IMG/VR virus record: IMGVR_UViG_3300027712_000186
Span: 1 to 20,814 of that record
Source of the DNA: a virus
Direction: 5' to 3' (one strand)
DNA length: 20,814 nucleotides
Shown here piece by piece: positions 1 through 6,090 of the stretch; the stretch's first letter is position 1, and each line of letters opens with the position of its first letter. The translations under genes and the position numbers were made by a program. The notes under the pieces were generated by a model that saw only the letters and a program-made list of their open reading frames with translations, searched no databases and was not told the DNA's origin.

Positions 1-1073
1 CCTATTTTACCATCGGGGTAAAGTTGGTCGGCAACGCTTAAAAGCCCATCTACAGTCTCTTTAGAGTATCTGCGCGTCATTCTCGGATCGGTGTGCCGCA
101 GCACCTTTTGAGCCGCTTCGATATTTAACTTTTCGTTGATCTCTGTCGCTAGATTGTGACGTAATTGATGCGGGCACCAATGTGGTACACCTGCGGACAG
201 GCACGCACGCGAGACACTCTTTTGTTGATGCCCAACGCTCCACGGAAACCATCTATCCGAAACTGTCTTCGGCATGTTGTCTAAAAGCAACACGACCGCC
301 GGTGCCGGGATCAGCACGAATGCAACGCCGATATACTTTTCCGTCTTGTGCTTTTCAAGCCGGTAGATCCAGTGATCGCGTGACATGTCGCAATCCTGCG
401 GAGTCATGGTCAGCAGTTCCTTGGACCGCATGCCCGTCAGCCGTTGCACCTGTATCGCGATCTTGAGACGGGCGGGAAGGTAGGGCAGGGCTAGTTCATA
501 CTGACTATCCGTGACCGGTTCCACGGGCGGATTGTCCACAGCACCCTCCCGCCCAGGTGCGATCGGCTTGACGGCTGACAGCCGCTGCCATACATCCGGT
601 TCGACCAATCCCTCCTCAACCGCCCACTTAAAGCACGCGATGATCTGGGTGGCTCGCTTATTGACTGACCGCCTGACATGTCCCTTTTTTATGAGACTCT
701 TACGAACCGCCTTAAGTTGTACCGGCCCAAACTCGCCAGCGAGCTTGCTTCCATATAGATCAGTGAGGGAGTCGACCGCATAACGCAAGTTGACCGCCTC
801 GGTTCTGCCTTTGGAGTTTTGGCCGTAATAGCCGACGCAGAACGCGAGATACCTGATGCCCAGCTCCATGACGGTCAGTGGCTTTTCAGGCACGACCTCG
901 ACTGGCCAATCACCGGTCGCGTGGATGATCTCGCAGAACTCGTAAAACGCCTGGCGAGACTCGGGCGAGTTGTAGTCGCCTGGAAGATACTTGAACACGC
1001 TGTTGAAATAGATTCTGGCGCGACCAGAACTATGTAACGTGTACTTGGGTATAGGGTTAGGTGGGCGAGACAT
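1..1073 (-). CDS. int: Tyrosine recombinase / phage integrase, C-terminus cut by window edge
   Basis: The minus strand is open from an ATG at 1073 to base 3 without a stop, giving 357 codons and a cut 3' end. It should integrate and excise the phage DNA. The catalytic set of tyrosine recombinases is visible: Arg216 in TGMRSKELL, a lysine in the LEKHKTEK stretch, His302 and Arg305 in HQLRH, His327 in LRHTDP and the nucleophile Tyr336 in TRRYSK. Residues about 60-190 fit a SAM-like core-binding domain (MELGIRYLAF, TQIIACFKWAVEEGL). Length and spacing are normal for the family and only the last residues are missing. The ribosome site is weak (GGTGG). The probable attP lies directly upstream at 1178-1219, the usual place. 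I see no frameshift; the short reading frames on both strands here are shadows. Confidence 0.93.
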   Translation of the reverse strand, partial: MSRPPNPIPKYTLHSSGRARIYFNSVFKYLPGDYNSPESRQAFYEFCEIIHATGDWPVEVVPEKPLTVMELGIRYLAFCVGYYGQNSKGRTEAVNLRYAVDSLTDLYGSKLAGEFGPVQLKAVRKSLIKKGHVRRSVNKRATQIIACFKWAVEEGLVEPDVWQRLSAVKPIAPGREGAVDNPPVEPVTDSQYELALPYLPARLKIAIQVQRLTGMRSKELLTMTPQDCDMSRDHWIYRLEKHKTEKYIGVAFVLIPAPAVVLLLDNMPKTVSDRWFPWSVGHQQKSVSRACLSAGVPHWCPHQLRHNLATEINEKLNIEAAQKVLRHTDPRMTRRYSKETVDGLLSVADQLYPDGKI

Positions 1074-1082
1074 GTCGCCACC

Positions 1083-1098
1083 GTTGAAAATTCTCAAC
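1083..1098. promoter_or_regulatory. Near-palindrome upstream of the integrase start
   Basis: GTTGAAAATTCTCAAC is a 16-bp dyad with one mismatched symmetric pair, ending 9 bp before the integrase ATG (on the minus strand). It could be an operator controlling integrase or an RNA hairpin near the ribosome site. The 9-mer AATTCTCAA recurs at 1969-1977, at the -35 side of the leftward immunity promoter. Function is inferred only. Confidence 0.25.
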
Positions 1099-1177
1099 AT
1101 TGTTGTCTAAGAAGTCCGGATAAGTTGAACACTTAACGTCTTGTCTTAAAAGCCTTAATCCTAAAGACTTACCGCAA

Positions 1178-1219
1178 TACACCCGGCACGATTTGAACGT
1201 GCGACCTTTTGCTCCGGAG
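1178..1219 (-). other. Probable attP core: 3' half of a tRNA-Arg(CCG)
   Basis: Read on the minus strand, this is a clean tRNA 3' half. It has anticodon loop CTCCGGA (U33, anticodon CCG, purine 37), 3' anticodon stem GCAAA, five-base variable loop AGGTC, T-stem GCACG/CGTGC enclosing the canonical loop TTCAAAT, acceptor strand CGGGTGT and discriminator A. The 5' side is not a tRNA: no D-arm is present and the anticodon 5' stem is displaced by four bases, although ACACCCC at 1250-1256 pairs with the acceptor strand at 6 of 7 positions. Phage integrases of this family commonly recombine in tRNA genes, and attP then carries the tRNA from the anticodon loop to the 3' end. The position next to int supports attP. 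Confidence 0.65.
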
Positions 1220-1277
1220 ATTTGCAAGGTCGATTTTTCAGATCTTCTCGGGGTGTAATCCATTAAATACCAACGGG

Positions 1278-1310
1278 TTGCGAGTTAGAGGGACGGGGAC
1301 GGGTTAGTTA
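1278..1310. repeat. 33-bp direct repeat, copy 1, at the 3' end of the RHH-like gene 1308-1580
   Basis: Identical over 33 bp to 1595-1627. On the minus strand it begins TAACTAACCCGTCCCC and supplies the stop codon of the upstream gene. It is C/T-rich and not a stem-loop, so it does not look like an intrinsic terminator. Confidence 0.9.
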
Positions 1311-1580
1311 TCGGGCGATTGTAGAGTGCATCACTATCGTGGGCGACGACTCGCCTGACAGTTCAGCGAACCAGTTTGAATAAGCCTGGTCGCGTTTTGA
1401 TTCAGACAAGACCAAGAATTCCTTGATCGCGGCCATCACGATTGCGGCGTGGCGTGGTCGTCGATTTCCAAACATCTGGTCAGTCATGCGTAATCTGGAT
1501 ATTTCCATATCAAGATCAGCTAGGATTTGAGGGGCAACCCGCAAATCCATCCGAGCGGATAGAACATCTGCTTTCGACAT
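1308..1580 (-). CDS. Small ribbon-helix-helix-like regulator (90 aa)
   Basis: A 90-residue protein with an excellent ribosome site (AAAGGAGGTACCG before ATG at 1580). The pattern is a short beta stretch (ARMDLRVAPQ), a helix (ILADLDMEISRL) and a second helix (RHAAIVMAAIKEFL). This is the arrangement of Arc/MetJ-type RHH DNA-binding proteins, though no family is certain. It lies downstream of the similar gene 1621-1896 in the same leftward transcript. Both share an APQ-x-L-plus-IS pattern and both end in the same 33-bp repeat, suggesting duplication. In context it would be a lysogenic regulator or co-repressor. It could instead be an unrelated small helical protein. Confidence 0.7.
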   Translation of the reverse strand: MSKADVLSARMDLRVAPQILADLDMEISRLRMTDQMFGNRRPRHAAIVMAAIKEFLVLSESKRDQAYSNWFAELSGESSPTIVMHSTIAR

Positions 1581-1594
1581 CGGTACCTCCTTTC

Positions 1595-1627
1595 TTGCGA
1601 GTTAGAGGGACGGGGACGGGTTAGTTA
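1595..1627. repeat. 33-bp direct repeat, copy 2, at the 3' end of the RHH-like gene 1621-1896
   Basis: An exact copy of 1278-1310, here supplying the stop of the first leftward gene in a different register of the TAACTAA stop cluster. It separates the two leftward genes and is followed at once by the ribosome site of the second. Confidence 0.9.
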
Positions 1628-1896
1628 GACGATGACGTTTTTCGCGAAATCGACTTAAACGAGTCCGATGCGTTCTTTAGCATTTCGGGCCAGTTGGATT
1701 CGCCGGAGGCATACAGAGATGCCGCCATCCAAGCCCAGATGTCTTTTTCTAGCGGCACCTTGCCGTTGATCCGGAAGTCAGCCATCTCGGCCCATGCCGA
1801 AATCTTTCTGACTGCTCCCCGAAGTTCCTGCGGTGCCCTGAACATGACGCCGACCTCGGCTGTTTTAGCCTCAATCGGTTTATTTTTCGTGATCAC
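1621..1896 (-). CDS. Small RHH-like regulator, Mnt-position candidate repressor (91 aa)
   Basis: First gene of the leftward immunity transcript. I choose the GTG at 1896 over the ATG at 1977: TAGGAG sits 9 bases ahead of it, and the longer reading would cover the promoter and operator (1912-1970). The protein has a beta-like segment (VGVMFRAPQ), a helix (ELRGAVRKISAWAEMA) and a second helix (LEKDIWAWMAASLYA), consistent with a ribbon-helix-helix fold with a long turn. A serine/lysine-rich tail follows. By position (divergent from an Arc-like gene plus antirepressor) it corresponds to mnt of P22. It may bind the inverted repeat at 1912-1939 and repress one or both divergent promoters. Fold and role are inferred. 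Confidence 0.7.
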   Translation of the reverse strand: MITKNKPIEAKTAEVGVMFRAPQELRGAVRKISAWAEMADFRINGKVPLEKDIWAWMAASLYASGESNWPEMLKNASDSFKSISRKTSSSN

Positions 1897-1911
1897 TGAT
1901 CTTACTCCTAT

Positions 1912-1939
1912 ACATGTGGAAAGATATCTATCCACATGT
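1912..1939. promoter_or_regulatory. 28-bp inverted-repeat operator candidate
   Basis: Perfect 9-bp arms ACATGTGGA and TCCACATGT flank the 10-bp centre AAGATATCTA, which itself contains the palindrome GATATC. The element covers the expected start of the leftward promoter (-10 at 1942-1947). It lies just before the ribosome site of gene 1621-1896. A bound dimer pair would block leftward transcription. RHH repressors typically bind such paired half-sites. Confidence 0.65.
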
Positions 1940-1941
1940 TC

Positions 1942-1970
1942 ATAGTATGACATCTCGCAAGAAAAGTCAA
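1942..1970 (-). promoter_or_regulatory. Leftward sigma70-type promoter of the RHH-like genes
   Basis: On the minus strand TTGACT (1970-1965) and TACTAT (1947-1942) are separated by exactly 17 bp. The predicted start falls inside the inverted repeat 1912-1939. It drives 1621-1896 and probably 1308-1580. Confidence 0.75.
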
Positions 1971-1985
1971 TTCTCAAAAATTATC

Positions 1986-2014
1986 TTGATTACAGAAAGA
2001 TATATTGCTATATT
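1986..2014 (+). promoter_or_regulatory. Rightward sigma70-type promoter of the Arc-like/antirepressor/primase operon
   Basis: TTGATT (1986-1991) and TATATT (2009-2014) with 17-bp spacing. The two -35 boxes of the divergent promoters are only 15 bp apart, so repressor binding could affect both. No terminator is visible before 5583, so the transcript probably reaches the primase-helicase. Confidence 0.7.
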
Positions 2015-2054
2015 ACTTTCGTTGGTTGGTTACTAGACTACAAAGGGGACAAAA

Positions 2055-2243
2055 GTGGCAACAAAGCATCGGATGATGATTAATGTGGACAAGTCGGTTT
2101 ATGAGTGGATACGGGATCACTCCCACACAAGCCGAACGAGCATGTCAGGCATCCTAAACGAGCTGGTCAAAAACGAGATGGTGAAAAGTAATGAGGAAAC
2201 CGAGATTGCGGCGAACCGTGTTGTGGTAGGGGCTGTGAGTTGA
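2055..2243 (+). CDS. Arc/CopG-like ribbon-helix-helix DNA-binding protein (62 aa)
   Basis: Starts at GTG with AAAGGGGAC six bases upstream. The sequence has the standard RHH order: basic N-terminus, beta strand (HRMMINVDK), helix (SVYEWIRDHSH), turn (SRTS) and helix (MSGILNELVKNEMVK), followed by a short tail. Arc of P22 is 53 aa and has the same layout. It is the first gene after the rightward promoter, with an antirepressor two genes downstream, exactly the order arc then ant in P22. A likely role is autorepression of this operon and possibly of the leftward promoter. The gene overlaps the next small gene by 4 bases (TTGA). Confidence 0.8.
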   Translation: MATKHRMMINVDKSVYEWIRDHSHTSRTSMSGILNELVKNEMVKSNEETEIAANRVVVGAVS

Positions 2244-2410
2244 AACGGGGGCTAGTCTGGGAACAACCAATCGGGGTTGTTCAAGGTGTCTTGGAGGAGC
2301 CTGAAGCGGGTTACGTTGACCCGCACGATGCGGAGGAACGGGAAGCAATTCAGTGGTTGGAGAATCAGGAGAAGAAGAAATGGGAAGCGAAATCGCCAGA
2401 CGAGAAGTAA
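2240..2410 (+). CDS. Small acidic/charged protein of unknown function (56 aa)
   Basis: A TTG start at 2240 overlaps the TGA of the RHH gene, with AGGGG 8 bases upstream. The frame stays open to TAA at 2408-2410, overlapping the next start (2380). The product is hydrophilic, with an acidic middle (EEPEAGYVDPHDAEEREAI) and a charged helical tail. I recognise no family. Support is the ribosome site, overlap-type coupling on both sides, and the lack of any other use for this segment. The TTG start lowers certainty. Confidence 0.5.
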   Translation: MKRGLVWEQPIGVVQGVLEEPEAGYVDPHDAEEREAIQWLENQEKKKWEAKSPDEK

Positions 2411-3186
2411 CCGAAGTTAGTTCGACGAGAATTAACAACGATAAGCCCATGCGTGAAGGCGCAATTCAGGGGCGAAGGTACGCCAATATCCGAGACATCT
2501 GCACGATATGCGGACTCAGCTTTGTGACGGAAAGGGATAAGATTCGACAATCTTCATTCGCATCTGGAAAGTTTAGCGAAGTCACTGCTCCCTACGAGAT
2601 GTGGGTTGACTTTGATGTTATTGGTCACTGGCTCGAAATGGCACCCGTGGAGCCGGGATCACGGGAATCTGACGCGGCAGCCTTAATCAAAGAACACTGC
2701 AAGCCAATTCAGCCAAAACCACTCAGTTACGACCTGACAGACTTCTCGGATGTAAGGAGAAGTCTAGCCCTCGCTAATCGTGCTATGGAAGAAGTTGATA
2801 GGCAGGCAGGGGAAATTGTAAGCAAAGACTTGATTATTGCGTGCCTTTCGCCGAAAGCCGACTCGTTCGATCGGATCGCCGACTTGGACGGACAATTCCT
2901 TGTATCTGATGTGGCTAAAAAACTCGGGATCAAACACGCTTACTTGAAACTCATAATTACAAAGGAATTAAATTGGGCTTACACTCTGCGTGGCGACACG
3001 CGTTTACGCGCCACCGTGCGTGCGAAAGAAATGGGATTTGTGGATTATCATATGCACGAACAAACACCAGAAGGATATGTCATACCAGCTCAATTAAGGG
3101 TGACATCTAAGGGGCTGACGAAGATTTCAGATTTCATTTCTCAATCATCTAATCAGAGTCCGAAGGTTCGGCAGATCGGAGGATGA
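2380..3186 (+). CDS. Phage antirepressor, P22-Ant-N-like plus KilAC domain (268 aa)
   Basis: I choose ATG 2380 (AGGAG about 9 bases before it) over a GTG at 2353. Residues about 31-105 (RRYANIRDICTICGLSF, then a W-x-D and GHWLEMAPVEP segment) fit the N-terminal domain of P22-type antirepressors. There the pattern is a short beta unit, an R-x-K-I step and a Trp-containing helix. Residues about 154-253 match the KilAC/ANT domain: SPKADSFDRIADLDG, FLVSDVAKKLGI, ELNWAYTLRG, and a C-terminal LRVTSKGLTKISDFI. Such proteins inactivate repressors to trigger lytic growth; some KilAC proteins also bind DNA. It follows an Arc-like gene and precedes the primase by one base, so it belongs to the replication operon. 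KilAC is certain; the N-terminal assignment is likely. Confidence 0.85.
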   Translation: MGSEIARREVTEVSSTRINNDKPMREGAIQGRRYANIRDICTICGLSFVTERDKIRQSSFASGKFSEVTAPYEMWVDFDVIGHWLEMAPVEPGSRESDAAALIKEHCKPIQPKPLSYDLTDFSDVRRSLALANRAMEEVDRQAGEIVSKDLIIACLSPKADSFDRIADLDGQFLVSDVAKKLGIKHAYLKLIITKELNWAYTLRGDTRLRATVRAKEMGFVDYHMHEQTPEGYVIPAQLRVTSKGLTKISDFISQSSNQSPKVRQIGG

Positions 3187-3187
3187 A

Positions 3188-5554
3188 ATGTCAAACTTGC
3201 AAGATCTGGTATTCACTAAAACACCGTTAGATGCGGCACTCGCCGCTATTGATTGCGGCATGTGGCCAGTACCCATCAGGGCTGACGACGGCAAGAAGCC
3301 GCTAGGCGAAGACTGGAAACGGCAGTGGCCCGCCTCCGAGATTAAATCTGCGTTTACAAGCAGAGTGGCGAACGGGATCGGCTTAATCCTTGGGCCGGGT
3401 CCTGATTATCCAATCTTCGATATCGACCTTGATTCCGATCAAGCAATTGACGCGATGGCGGACCTGTTTGGAGCATCACCAGACTATACGCTTGGCTTCC
3501 GAGCGTCCCGTGGGAACCACTGGTTATACCAATGGGATGATCGACTCCAGAAAATTGACGCTGCCGTTAAACATTGGCCGATTGGGAAGGGGGTGACTGA
3601 ACAAATCGAAATCCGTCTCGGTTGTGGCAAGTCAGCTCAAACCGTGATTCCTCCAACCTGGCATAAGACCGCGGGCGTGTCTAGGTCATGGTTGCTGCCT
3701 GGCGATGGTAACATCAGGATATCCAAGGCACCGGACAGCGTCATTGAACGGCTTGTCAGGGACTTTGAACGGAAGGTCAATTTTAATGCCATTGAAAGTG
3801 CAGTTGAAAACCATCGTATAATTTCAGCTAGCTTTACAGGTGATCACCCATACAACCGAAAAGCCGTTGAAAGCATCCTTTTAGAGGTTAGCACTACACA
3901 GGAAGGCGGGCGGAACGATGCGGTATATGACGCGGCGTGGCACATCGCAAGCCTGATGAAATCCCAGAACCTAGACCCAAACCCGGATCTCGCCATGCTA
4001 GGCGTGGTGTCAGCTCAGATAGGTTTGTGCGAGATAGAGTATTCGCAAGCGATTAGGAATGGGTGGAGATGGGGTACAGAGAATCCAAGAAAGCCTCCAG
4101 TCTTAACGCCAGTTAGAGAATCTGAAACCGTTGCGGTTAAGACAAAAAAGAAGGGGAAAACAAAGGTTATTGACGCCTTCTCCGATTCAGCCTTACCAAA
4201 GGAAGGCTATACCGACTTGAAATTCGCCGAAATGGTTATCGCTGCGTTTGGCGAAAGATTCCGCTATATTGAATCATGGAAAACATGGGCGTCATGGGAC
4301 GGCGACAAAGGTGTCTGGGTGCAATCGCAGTGCCTGCACCATGAACTGTTCAAGGAATTTGCGAGCGGTGATGATTCTTATCTAGGCTCGATGGCAAAAA
4401 TCAAATCAGCCGCTTCAATCGCGATGTCTGATAAACGGGTCATGGCTTATCCTGATCGGTTTGACGCCCAGGTCGATTATCTGAACCTCAAGAACGGTGT
4501 TTTGGACCTCGTCGGCGGGCAGCTGCTCGACCACGACCCCGCGTTCATGTCCACCAAACAGGCTGACGTGATTTTCGACCCGTCTGCCAAGTGTCCGAAA
4601 TTCATCGCGACACTGGAACAGGTTCAACCGGATCCTGAGATTCGGCTATTCCTTCAACGCTGGCTCGGTACGGTTTTGAGTGGTCGCACATTGGCCGAAT
4701 CGGTGGTCAATTATGGTGACGGTGCGAACGGTAAATCGACCATCCTCGAATCCGTTGGCCTGATGATGGGCACTTACTTCGCGAAAATGCCACGGGGTTT
4801 TATCGCCAAAACCAAGGGCGATAGACACCCAGCGGAACTGGTCACTCTTTACGGTGCCCGTTTCGCCCTGGCATCTGAGACTGATATATCTGATGCCCTG
4901 GACGAATCCAAAATCAAAATGATCCTGGGCGATGGCTCCATCACAGCCAGGCGAATGAACGAAAACTTTTGGTCGTTCAACCCGACGCACAAATTCGCGA
5001 TCGCTGCCAACCACATGCCGTCAATCGTCGGGCAGGATTCGGGCATCTGGCGCAGGCTGGCGTTTGTGCCGTGGACCGTCACCATCCCTGAGGAACAGCG
5101 ACAGCCGGAATACGAAAAGGTACTGCATCAAGAGGAATCAAGCGGCATCCTGAACTGGTTACTAGAGGGCTACAGGCAGCACCAAGCGATCGGGCTGGCT
5201 ATTCCTGATAAGATCAAGGCCGCCGGGAAGGACGTCCAAGAGTCGAGCGATTGGCTTGGGGAGTTCTTCTCCGAGAACCTGACCACACAGCCGAAGCCGG
5301 GCTATGCTGACGCCGACCGTATCCGAGCCAGTCAGGTCTATGAGCTGTACAAGAAATGGGCGATGGCGAACGGTGCGGTGGTGCTGGCATCGAACAAGGC
5401 GATACCGCTATTCACAAAGCGTGTTGAGCAATTACGGGCGGCATCGCGCAGGCTCCAGAACGTCACTTGGTACATTGGCCTTCGGATTAAAGACGAATCC
5501 GACCACCAGTATGAGGCCGATGGGATCGTGATCCCTGCCGGGTCGCCTTTCTGA
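3188..5554 (+). CDS. Bifunctional PrimPol primase and SF3 helicase (P4 alpha / D5 type, 788 aa)
   Basis: Starts at ATG 3188 behind CGGAGG, one base after the antirepressor stop. The N-terminal half is an archaeo-eukaryotic primase/PrimPol: the metal-binding motif FDIDLDS (Asp78, Asp80) and a RGNHWLY motif (His111). A lysine-rich linker (about 317-325) separates it from the D5_N-like region and the superfamily 3 helicase. Helicase motifs are Walker A GDGANGKST (510-518, Lys516), Walker B ALASETD (560-566), sensor-1 Asn608 in AIAANHMP and Arg622/623. It should prime and unwind phage DNA at the origin. The GGTAGGGG iteron array starts about 120 bp after its stop. In phage P4 the equivalent protein also binds the origin iterons itself, which may hold here. 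A terminator follows at 5583. Confidence 0.93.
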   Translation: MSNLQDLVFTKTPLDAALAAIDCGMWPVPIRADDGKKPLGEDWKRQWPASEIKSAFTSRVANGIGLILGPGPDYPIFDIDLDSDQAIDAMADLFGASPDYTLGFRASRGNHWLYQWDDRLQKIDAAVKHWPIGKGVTEQIEIRLGCGKSAQTVIPPTWHKTAGVSRSWLLPGDGNIRISKAPDSVIERLVRDFERKVNFNAIESAVENHRIISASFTGDHPYNRKAVESILLEVSTTQEGGRNDAVYDAAWHIASLMKSQNLDPNPDLAMLGVVSAQIGLCEIEYSQAIRNGWRWGTENPRKPPVLTPVRESETVAVKTKKKGKTKVIDAFSDSALPKEGYTDLKFAEMVIAAFGERFRYIESWKTWASWDGDKGVWVQSQCLHHELFKEFASGDDSYLGSMAKIKSAASIAMSDKRVMAYPDRFDAQVDYLNLKNGVLDLVGGQLLDHDPAFMSTKQADVIFDPSAKCPKFIATLEQVQPDPEIRLFLQRWLGTVLSGRTLAESVVNYGDGANGKSTILESVGLMMGTYFAKMPRGFIAKTKGDRHPAELVTLYGARFALASETDISDALDESKIKMILGDGSITARRMNENFWSFNPTHKFAIAANHMPSIVGQDSGIWRRLAFVPWTVTIPEEQRQPEYEKVLHQEESSGILNWLLEGYRQHQAIGLAIPDKIKAAGKDVQESSDWLGEFFSENLTTQPKPGYADADRIRASQVYELYKKWAMANGAVVLASNKAIPLFTKRVEQLRAASRRLQNVTWYIGLRIKDESDHQYEADGIVIPAGSPF

Positions 5555-5582
5555 GTCCACCAAAACCGTTGATCGGGTCATC

Positions 5583-5608
5583 AAAACACGGTAAAACCCG
5601 TGTTTTTT
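5583..5608 (+). terminator. Intrinsic terminator after the primase-helicase
   Basis: The 9-bp stem AAAACACGG/CCGTGTTTT (5583-5591 with 5598-5606), a six-base loop TAAAAC and a T-run (six Ts counting the stem). It closes the rightward operon that begins at 1986. The A/T symmetry could make it bidirectional. Confidence 0.75.
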
Positions 5609-5674
5609 CGTTGACGGTTGTCATACTAATTAGTACGACACCTGTAAAAAGTTAGCGACTAACTTCGCGATTCA

Positions 5675-5760
5675 GGTAGGGGTCGTGGTAGGGGTGTAGG
5701 TAGGGGTAAAGGTAGGGGTTTTGTACTTATTTACTAGGGGTTTTATAAAAAGGTAGGGGT
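5675..5760 (+). repeat. GGTAGGGGT iterons, left array (5 exact copies, 1 degenerate)
   Basis: Exact 9-mers start at 5675, 5687, 5699 and 5711, a strict 12-bp step. A further exact copy lies at 5752-5760 and a degenerate one (ACTAGGGGT) at 5733-5741. The 12-bp step would place binding sites about 1.1 helical turns apart. Confidence 0.93.
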
Positions 5761-5772
5761 GTATAGTCATCT

Positions 5773-5813
5773 ACACGTGCGCACGCACAGGCATGCGCAC
5801 ACACGCACACATC
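5773..5813. other. Alternating purine-pyrimidine (CA/GC) tract in the origin
   Basis: Two runs of near-perfect purine-pyrimidine alternation (5773-5789 and 5791-5813), rich in CAC/GCGC with TGCGCA twice, sit between the left and right iteron arrays. Such DNA can adopt the left-handed Z form under negative supercoiling. A structural role is speculative. Confidence 0.5.
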
Positions 5814-5834
5814 CGTGAGTGAACTTTTTCCGTG

Positions 5835-5929
5835 CCCCTACCTACCCCTACCTTGATTTTTAATTCCTTTACCACATAGGAAGTTACACGATAATCGGAC
5901 GGATCGAACCCCTACCTTGCACCCCTACC
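5835..5929 (-). repeat. Inverted iterons ACCCCTACC, right array (4 copies)
   Basis: Copies of the same iteron on the opposite strand lie at 5835-5842 (8 bases, CCCCTACC), 5844-5852, 5908-5916 and 5921-5929. They face the left array, giving the origin an overall inverted symmetry. Steps are 10 and 13 bp, less regular than on the left. Confidence 0.92.
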
Positions 5930-5962
5930 TTGTATGGTATCGCATGTAGCTATCAAAAAATA

Positions 5963-5980
5963 TTTCAAGAAATCTTGGAA
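5963..5980. promoter_or_regulatory. 18-bp dyad just upstream of the promoter at 5987
   Basis: TTTCAAGA-AA-TCTTGGAA is an inverted repeat with one mismatch, ending 6 bp before the -35 box. This is a typical activator or operator position. The binding protein is unknown and the sequence does not match the operator at 1912-1939. Confidence 0.35.
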
Positions 5981-5986
5981 TAGATG

Positions 5987-6015
5987 TTGACTATAGATAG
6001 ATAGATTGATATATT
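5987..6015 (+). promoter_or_regulatory. Strong sigma70-type promoter for the 6091-6943 operon
   Basis: TTGACT (5987-5992), 17-bp spacer of GATA-type repeats, TATATT (6010-6015). The -10 equals that of the rightward immunity promoter. A leader of about 70 nt follows, containing two copies of CAGTAAGTAA 20 bp apart. Confidence 0.75.
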
Positions 6016-6090
6016 GATTACATCAGGGGAAGAAGCCTGAAGCCAGTAAGTAAAACAGCCCAGTAAGTAACACTCTTCGCGGAGCACACA

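Larger units (their letters stand above)
5611..5985. other. Probable phage replication origin (non-coding, iterons)
   Basis: About 480 bp without a convincing gene, directly behind the primase-helicase. In order it holds: the palindrome TACTAATTAGTA (5624-5635); the dyad AAGTTAG-CGA-CTAACTT (5649-5665); an array of GGTAGGGGT iterons (5675-5760); an alternating purine-pyrimidine stretch (5773-5813); inverted ACCCCTACC copies (5835-5929); and AT-rich segments (5853-5880, 5945-5980). Iterons plus AT-rich DNA next to an initiator-type helicase is the standard origin layout. In P4 both ori and a second site are recognised by the alpha protein. The origin call is inference from layout; no replication data are in the sequence. 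Confidence 0.7.

Noticed and set aside
61-1081. Several short open frames on both strands suggesting a broken integrase
   Set aside because: One minus-strand frame stays open from 1073 to 3 with all catalytic residues in register; the others are shadows. The frame has no stop in the window because the gene is cut at base 1.
1057-1263. Minus-strand 68-aa frame
   Set aside because: It runs through the tRNA-derived attP core and has no ribosome site; open by chance.
4646-5014. Minus-strand 122-aa frame inside the helicase gene
   Set aside because: It is antisense to the Walker A/B region of a well-supported helicase and has no start signal.
5675-5929. CRISPR array or tandem satellite
   Set aside because: The repeats are 9 bases with 3-base spacers and occur in both orientations; an iteron origin fits, a CRISPR does not.
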